Positions 59,188 to 64,000 of a DNA stretch of 64,000 bases are shown here, piece after piece. Location of the stretch: assembly GCA_018822845.1 (NCBI GenBank), contig JAHJJD010000044.1:1-64000 (forward strand), written 5' to 3'. This DNA is from Gammaproteobacteria bacterium (lineage in GTDB: Bacteria > Pseudomonadota > Gammaproteobacteria > Thiotrichales > Thiotrichaceae). Below the pieces are notes generated by a model, which did not search any database, had not been told where the DNA came from, and worked only from the letters and a program-made list of their open reading frames with translations. The stretch's first letter is position 1. Each line of letters opens with the position of its first letter. The position numbers and the translations under genes are program-made.

Positions 59188-60753
59188 CTAACCCGGCAGG
59201 AAATCCAGCACCCGGCGGATTTCCGGCTGGTCGAAAAAGTTGGTGTGATGCACCTGCCCACCCTTGAAGCGCACCACCTGTTCATCCGCCAACCTGAAAT
59301 GACTGTTGGCGGAAACACCAGCCGATGGCACCACCAGATCGTTGGCCAAATCGCCAAATAACTTTTTCACCAGCAAGCCAGCCCCGGCAGGAAATGCCCC
59401 CACGGCTCTGGCTGCATCCGCCAGCCCACCCGCCGTGGTGAAATTGGCTTCGAAGCCATAGTAACGCGCCGCCTCTATCTGTGAATCGGCCAGAGCTTTC
59501 ACCAGATCACTTTCCGGCCCCTGATCCTCCAGCCCCGGAACATGTGGCAGACCCGCCTCGGCAATCGCGGAAGCCAGCGCCAGCAGCATGCCTGCACTGA
59601 TGGAAAGCAACCCATCCGGTAGCATATTGACGTAGTTGGCCAGCCATTCCACCGCCGCAGGAACATTGCCGGGCCGCGCCAGATCGGTGCCGCCATTGGG
59701 CGCGGCGACGAACACAATGCGGTCGACGCTGATTTTCACATCGGTTGGGCGCGTCCAGCCGTCCAGCCGTTGCGCCAGAAACGCATCCGGCAACTGTGTC
59801 AGGGCGCGCGCCAGCAAACCGCCCCGGCTGTGGCAGATTACGTCGAACCGGTATTCGCCCGGATGCTGGCGGAAAGCTTCGTAAAACTGCCGCACATTGT
59901 CCGCCACGCCGACACTCATGGTGTGGTGGTTGAAAGCCAGCACCCGCCCTGCGTAACGATCATACAGGGATTGTGGAATGTCATTGTTGCCATCCTTCTG
60001 CAAACCGGCGAATGCGCCAGCGGTGCTGCTGCTGGTGCCGTGGATGAACAGCAGCGCCTTGTTGCCGCGTATGCTGTCCCACTGGTCGAAGGCGTGTGGT
60101 TCTGTTTGCATCAGCGCGGCAAAATCCTTGCCGCCGTGCAAGCCCTGAAAGGTACGCTGGCTGTTTTCCCACTTGCTGACCAGCCAGTGCGCTGCCTTGC
60201 CTGCCTGTGGAGCCAGCAGCTTGCCGACCACGATCTTGACCACCTTGCTGGCAAGGATGCCAAACAGGCCGCGCGACCCTTCCTCTGCTTGCCCACGCGC
60301 CTTGCGCAGCGGAATGTTGTACTGGTTTTGTTGCGGGAAACCGAAGGCACGCGACGGCAGGCTATCCGCCGTATCCAGCTTTCTGGGGTAATGGAAGGAA
60401 ATGACGCCCGCCTCGTCGGTGTAAATTGCAAACTGGAACTCGTCGGATTTGCCGGGCACCTGCAACAACATCGCGTCGTTTTCCACCGTTTGCAGCCCTG
60501 CGCGGGTTCCACTGCCGGGCTGCGGGTCGGGCGTCGGTGCTTCCAGTATCAGGGTATGGCGGTCTTCCAGTCCGGCTTCCTGGATGGCGTCATCCAGCCC
60601 GCCGCGTTCCCCGGTCAGGGCGCGGGTCTGGCCGGTTTCACGCTTGCCCACATACCGCCCGTGCCCACGCAAACCGGGTGCGACCAGCACGATACCCGCC
60701 TCGCGCAATTCCAGCGGAGCCGGGGTTTCTTTCAGATCAAAAGTTGTTTCCAT
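59188..60753 (-). CDS. Alpha/beta-hydrolase (lipase/esterase-like) paired with CHAT protease
   Basis: A 521-residue protein. The C-terminal two thirds is an alpha/beta hydrolase: oxyanion region ALLFIHGTSSSTAGAF near 233-248, nucleophile elbow VICHSRGGLL with serine near 309, and VAAPNGGTDLA as a later family motif. The N-terminal 200 residues are a separate mixed domain with no name I can give. A start at ATG 60753 is preceded by GGGGAG; the GTG just before it is possible. The gene follows the CHAT gene by 54 bases in the same direction. The CHAT protease might cleave and activate this enzyme, which would then attack lipids or esters; this is inference. Confidence 0.8.
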   Translation of the reverse strand: METTFDLKETPAPLELREAGIVLVAPGLRGHGRYVGKRETGQTRALTGERGGLDDAIQEAGLEDRHTLILEAPTPDPQPGSGTRAGLQTVENDAMLLQVPGKSDEFQFAIYTDEAGVISFHYPRKLDTADSLPSRAFGFPQQNQYNIPLRKARGQAEEGSRGLFGILASKVVKIVVGKLLAPQAGKAAHWLVSKWENSQRTFQGLHGGKDFAALMQTEPHAFDQWDSIRGNKALLFIHGTSSSTAGAFAGLQKDGNNDIPQSLYDRYAGRVLAFNHHTMSVGVADNVRQFYEAFRQHPGEYRFDVICHSRGGLLARALTQLPDAFLAQRLDGWTRPTDVKISVDRIVFVAAPNGGTDLARPGNVPAAVEWLANYVNMLPDGLLSISAGMLLALASAIAEAGLPHVPGLEDQGPESDLVKALADSQIEAARYYGFEANFTTAGGLADAARAVGAFPAGAGLLVKKLFGDLANDLVVPSAGVSANSHFRLADEQVVRFKGGQVHHTNFFDQPEIRRVLDFLPG

Positions 60754-60783
60754 CACGGTTTCTCCCCATGTTCATAATTATCT

Positions 60784-60816
60784 GTTGCCTGAGCGGAGTC
60801 GAAGCCCTCAGGTAAC
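60784..60816. repeat. Short hairpin of the TGAGCGGAGTCGAAG family
   Basis: GTTGCCTGA at one end and TCAGGTAAC at the other pair around GCGGAGTCGAAGCCC. It spans the gap between the CHAT gene and the hydrolase gene and even supplies the CHAT stop codon, so it may set the ratio of the two proteins. Confidence 0.7.
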
Positions 60817-63006
60817 GGGCTGGAACGATACCCGCGCTTGCGGGTCGCCATATAGCACATAGGCCAGGAAGGTCAGGTGCTGCTTGTCCGCCCATTGCTT
60901 GTGGATGTCCTGCATGATTTCCCCCAGCGTCGCGCCCGGATTGGCGAAAGCCGCCTGATAGAACTGCTCGGTAATCGTTTTGGCGTGTTCGTCACTGATC
61001 GTCCACAGTGGACTGATTACCGCACTGGCCCCCGCTTTCAGGAACGCACCGGGAAACCCTGCCATCAACGACAACGATGCGCCGCTCGACCCTACCTGGC
61101 AAGCATTGAGGAATATCAGCGGATGCGCCTTGCCCAGCCCCACTTCCACCTCATTGGCAGAAATCACCGTAGGTCGCAGGTTGGCAGGCGAATCTTCCAT
61201 CACCAACTGGCTACGTAGCGGGTTGAGGGAATCCATCATGCCGTGGCAGGCGAAATGCACCGCCTGCGCCGTACCCGTCTTGAGGAAATTCAGCACATCG
61301 GTAGAGCGTAGTGGCACGGTTTTGGCCTGATAGTGCTGACCCAGCCATGCCAGTTCCTCCTTGACCCAGGGTAGAGGCGGGTCAACAGCAGGTATGCCCA
61401 CGTAATCCGAACCGCTGGCGACCATTTCCTGCACCGGAATCTGTTGTGGCAAGCGCGAAGAACAATCCGCCACCCAGCGCCCAACGGCATGACGTATGGA
61501 CAGGAATTCCGCCTCAACGCCGGGGCCGCGCTGCTGGTCGGCTATCCGCATCAATTCCCACGGAATATACGGCTCGTCGGTGATGAACAGGATGTTCTTG
61601 AAAGCAACACCGCCGCGTGTACGGCTCAGTCCGTGTAGCGTCCAGTAAGCTGCCCTGAAGGCTTCCGGCGTACTGTCATAGATGTGTTCGCCGATACCAC
61701 GGATTTCGTTGACCCGCACTTCGTTCAGGGTGGTGCGGGAGTATTGCTCGAACATGTCGCGCACGAAATCCTCCGCCTTCTGCGGCAGGATCATGGAGCC
61801 GGACAAACTTGTGTCAAACTGCATGTGTGGTGACAGGCAGACCCATTGGTACTGGTGCTCGCCGGTCTTGCTGATACGCACCAGCAGGTCAGGTGGCTGC
61901 GCACCCTGTTCCAGGTAAATCAGTTTGCTCCAGTAGCTTTCCGGCGGCTTGGGCAGGCGACGCAAGGGGGCAACCGTTTCGTCCAGCAACAGGTCGAGGT
62001 AACGCCGCCCTTCGCCACACCAGCGGTTCTGGTAATAGAAATTAACCGTAACCGGCAGTTTTTCCCGCTCAGGGTAGTTACCGCTGGCATCCGGCGAAAC
62101 ATCCGGTGCAGTGAAACTGAAGGTGGCGGCTTTGGTGGTTCCGCCTTGCTGGCTGTATTCGAGGCTATCCCACCGGCTTTCCTGGCCGCACAGCAGGTGT
62201 ACATCCAGCTTGAATACGAAAGCGGGTTCGGCGGTTGGCAGGGCGACGCCGCCGCTGACTTCCGGGTCGGCCTGCGTTTTCAGACTGACGCTCAGGGTAA
62301 TGTTTTCACCCACCAGCGGATGTTTGCTGGAAGCATCGATGGCCGGGAAAACCTGTTGTATCTGGTTTGCCGGTTGCGTGCTTTCCTCCACGGTTTCCAG
62401 CCCGTCAGGAATATCCGGCCCGCGCATAGGCTCCGTCGCCCCGCCGTCTCTGGTGATGGAAGGCGCGCCGAAACTCCGGTTGAGAATGTCGTTTATGTCT
62501 ATCCCGCCCGCGATGTGCGTCAGGATGCTGCTTGATCCCCCCAATGAGCGGGAAGTTTCAACCCCCAAATGTTCCAGTATGGAAGTGCGGGAGGGTATAT
62601 TGGCCGTGCTGCTGCCCTGTTCCCATACGCCCGTTGGCTTGTTGTTGCTGACCGCTACCGGGAAGTTTTCAGCAATCCGGTTACCCTGGTCGTAGCGTTC
62701 ACTCCAGCGGGGCAGGGTAATATTGGCGGGGACGACCGGGGCAGATTCGCTTTCATGCAATTGCGGCAGGCATTCGCGCAGGCTGGGGAAAGCATTGCCA
62801 TGTACCTGCTCGACGGCGGGTTTCAGATACGCCATCAGCTCAGCAGGGTCGAATACGTAAAACCAGAACCGGTCAGCCTGTTCACGGGGGCGTCGCAACA
62901 CAATGTAGTCCGGCCTGCGGCTGGCCTTCGCCAGTTCGGCCACTACCTTGTCCAGTCCTATATCTACATCGAACACCATGATGTTTTTGTTCAGGCGTGT
63001 TCCCAT
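60808..63006 (-). CDS. CHAT-domain (caspase-like) protease
   Basis: A 732-residue protein. The C-terminal third is a CHAT domain with the catalytic histidine in VHFACHG (about residue 588) and the catalytic cysteine in FLNACQVGSSG (about 636), followed by SPLWTISD. The first 70 residues (VVAELAKASRRPDYIVLRRP) look like a small effector-associated domain, and the middle (about 220-345) is beta-rich with sequence like an Ig or sandwich fold (NITLSVSLKT). CHAT proteases work as triggered proteases in bacterial defence and cell death. It leads a two-gene operon with the hydrolase. The ATG at 63006 follows GGAG. Confidence 0.88.
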   Translation of the reverse strand: MGTRLNKNIMVFDVDIGLDKVVAELAKASRRPDYIVLRRPREQADRFWFYVFDPAELMAYLKPAVEQVHGNAFPSLRECLPQLHESESAPVVPANITLPRWSERYDQGNRIAENFPVAVSNNKPTGVWEQGSSTANIPSRTSILEHLGVETSRSLGGSSSILTHIAGGIDINDILNRSFGAPSITRDGGATEPMRGPDIPDGLETVEESTQPANQIQQVFPAIDASSKHPLVGENITLSVSLKTQADPEVSGGVALPTAEPAFVFKLDVHLLCGQESRWDSLEYSQQGGTTKAATFSFTAPDVSPDASGNYPEREKLPVTVNFYYQNRWCGEGRRYLDLLLDETVAPLRRLPKPPESYWSKLIYLEQGAQPPDLLVRISKTGEHQYQWVCLSPHMQFDTSLSGSMILPQKAEDFVRDMFEQYSRTTLNEVRVNEIRGIGEHIYDSTPEAFRAAYWTLHGLSRTRGGVAFKNILFITDEPYIPWELMRIADQQRGPGVEAEFLSIRHAVGRWVADCSSRLPQQIPVQEMVASGSDYVGIPAVDPPLPWVKEELAWLGQHYQAKTVPLRSTDVLNFLKTGTAQAVHFACHGMMDSLNPLRSQLVMEDSPANLRPTVISANEVEVGLGKAHPLIFLNACQVGSSGASLSLMAGFPGAFLKAGASAVISPLWTISDEHAKTITEQFYQAAFANPGATLGEIMQDIHKQWADKQHLTFLAYVLYGDPQARVSFQPVT

Positions 63007-63229
63007 GTCATCTGCTCCTGCCTCGCATACCTACTATTGGTTTATAGCAGAATTCCGGTTGCTTATGTGTGAATCTGCAAGCCAATCCACTCGACCAAGC
63101 AGGCAGACTTTCCTGATCCATATCAAGATTTCCAAGTGTATTCAGGGTTGACCCTCGGACAAGTGGCAGGGTTGATGGAGGAAATGCACTTTACGTAAGA
63201 ACTTTCTAATATTATTATTTAACTACACT

Positions 63230-63243
63230 TTGATAGTAATCAA
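63230..63243 (+). promoter_or_regulatory. Perfect FNR/ANR-type binding site upstream of the sulfur-globule gene
   Basis: TTGATAGTAATCAA is an exact match to TTGAT-N4-ATCAA. It ends 37 bases before the ATG, within the likely promoter region. The AT-rich stretch TAATATTATTATTT at about 63208-63221 lies just upstream and could hold the -10 box, in which case FNR binding would repress; a promoter overlapping the other side would make it an activator site. Confidence 0.65.
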
Positions 63244-63280
63244 ATGGCGACTAAATAAACAAACTGCTAGGAGAAAAAAC

Positions 63281-63793
63281 ATGAAACTGCAAGCTATTGC
63301 ATTCGCTTCCCTGATCGCCCTGTCTGGCGCTGCTTCCGCTGAATTCTTCGACGGTTTTGATAACGGTTCCGGCTACGGCAATGGTTATGGTAACGGCACT
63401 GGCACTACTGCTGCCAATGGCAACGGTTACGGCAACGGCGCTGGCGACCTGAATGGCTGGGGCCGTGGTAACGGCAACGCTGACGGCGAAGTTGATTTCA
63501 GCATCACCTTCAAAGGCAAAGGCAAAACCGACATGGCTACCGACATGGCTGCCAACGGTAAAGGCAACGGCGACTGGTACGGTGCTGGCAACGGTTACGG
63601 CTATGGCGACGGTAACGGCAATGCTTACAGTTACAACAACTTCGCGAAGGAAGGCTACGGCTACCCTGGCTATGGTTACGGCGCTCCAATAATGGCTCCG
63701 CAGATGCCACAAGTGCCAATGGCTGCTCCTCAAGCACCAGCAGCAGCTCAGGCTCCTGCCGCTGCACCGGCTGCTCCTGCTGCCGCGCAGTAA
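63281..63793 (+). CDS. Sulfur-globule-type low-complexity exported protein
   Basis: A 170-residue protein starting at the ATG 63281 (AGGAG upstream); the open frame from 63230 is not used. A signal peptide (MKLQAIAFASLIALSGAASA) is followed by repeats of the type GYGNGYGNG and NGNGYGNGAG, a middle part with DFSITFKGKGKTDMATDM, a second Gly/Asn/Tyr stretch, and a Pro/Ala/Gln-rich tail. This composition is typical of sulfur globule proteins, which form the coat around periplasmic sulfur droplets in purple and colourless sulfur bacteria. The assignment rests on composition and layout, not on a strict motif. A strong terminator follows at once, so it is monocistronic. Confidence 0.75.
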   Translation: MKLQAIAFASLIALSGAASAEFFDGFDNGSGYGNGYGNGTGTTAANGNGYGNGAGDLNGWGRGNGNADGEVDFSITFKGKGKTDMATDMAANGKGNGDWYGAGNGYGYGDGNGNAYSYNNFAKEGYGYPGYGYGAPIMAPQMPQVPMAAPQAPAAAQAPAAAPAAPAAAQ

Positions 63794-63812
63794 TCAGCAC
63801 TTCGCGCTGATC

Positions 63813-63840
63813 AAAAAGGCGTCCTTCGAGACGCCTTTTT
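63813..63840 (+). terminator. Rho-independent terminator of the sulfur-globule gene
   Basis: AAAAAGGCGTC pairs with GACGCCTTTTT around a tiny loop and ends in a run of T. It starts 20 bases after the stop codon. Confidence 0.93.
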
Positions 63841-63887
63841 GCGTTTGGAGTCTTCCTGGATTGCTTCCAACAAAAATGACTTGGCTG

Positions 63888-64000
63888 TTAGTGAACTGGC
63901 TGCGCCGCGTTACTGAGAGCATTCCGCACAAAGTCGTTCAAACTGACGCCCAGCTCCTTTGCCTTGACCGCAGCGGCTAGATGCAGATCATGCCCGACCC
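63888..64000 (-). CDS. HicB-like antitoxin, C-terminal part (5' end outside window)
   Basis: On the minus strand an open frame enters from the window edge and ends at TAA 63888-63890. It reads VGHDLHLAAAVKAKELGVSLN and ends DFVRNALSNAAQPVH, which fits the ribbon-helix-helix end of HicB-family antitoxins (LH..L...A...G.SLN..V...L). The partner toxin and the start would be beyond the window. Only 36 residues are visible, so the family call is moderate. Confidence 0.6.
   Translation of the reverse strand, partial: VGHDLHLAAAVKAKELGVSLNDFVRNALSNAAQPVH

Overview
The window reads as a chromosomal segment of a filamentous, sulfur-storing gammaproteobacterium, most likely Thiothrix or a close relative in the Thiotrichales. 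The pointers are a glycine/asparagine/tyrosine-rich exported protein of the sulfur-globule type (63281-63793), an SQR-like flavoprotein, two DabA/DabB inorganic-carbon uptake pairs in one operon, an Rnf complex, and type IV pilus retraction ATPases. The genus is an inference from gene content; no rRNA or marker gene is present to prove it.

Layout. 1-2700 is mobile: the end of an IS1182-like transposase, a gene cassette with no recognisable function, and an integron-type attC site split by a complete IS256-family element with an 8-bp target duplication. 2700-12450 is mostly housekeeping: YbaN-like membrane protein, dienelactone hydrolase, large NAD-glutamate dehydrogenase, DegS/DegQ-like protease, tRNA-Thr(CGU), DUF4124 protein and GlnE. 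12450-17800 is a defence-type island: an operon of TIR-STAND-TPR protein, HipA-like kinase and DUF3037 protein (4-bp overlaps throughout), two decayed tails related to the TIR gene, and a PIN/RHH toxin-antitoxin pair with a 3 x 12-bp iteron array upstream.

18020-29500 is an energy module: rnfB, a 1640-residue pyruvate:ferredoxin-type oxidoreductase, rnfC-D-G-E-A, a tiny cysteine-tailed membrane protein and a ferredoxin-NADP-reductase-like protein. Together they would connect 2-oxoacid oxidation, ion pumping and pyridine-nucleotide pools. 29500-40512 holds yggS, pilT and two pilU-type genes, bioD, fumC, an SQR-like gene, a wrecked mscS, an MFS transporter and a DUF1566 protein.

40630-59015 is one long minus-strand operon, in transcription order: NuoM-like, dabA2, [NACHT-TOPRIM, DUF559], dabB2, dabA1, dabB1, two NuoM-like genes. 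The bracketed pair is a foreign cassette bordered by inverted copies of half a genomic palindromic repeat. It was inserted at the very 3' end of dabA2, so that the DUF559 gene now uses what look like dabA2's old last codons and its overlap with dabB2. 59188-63006 is a CHAT protease plus alpha/beta-hydrolase pair, followed by the sulfur-globule gene with a perfect FNR-type palindrome upstream, and the end of a HicB-like antitoxin gene.

A theme across the window is several families of GC-rich palindromic repeats. They lie between genes and also, in frame, inside genes (glnE, dabA2, dabA1, the TIR-STAND gene and both ends of the DUF559 gene). The best candidates for an undescribed system are the DUF559 + NACHT-TOPRIM cassette riding in a carbon-uptake operon and the TIR-STAND-TPR / HipA-like / DUF3037 operon.
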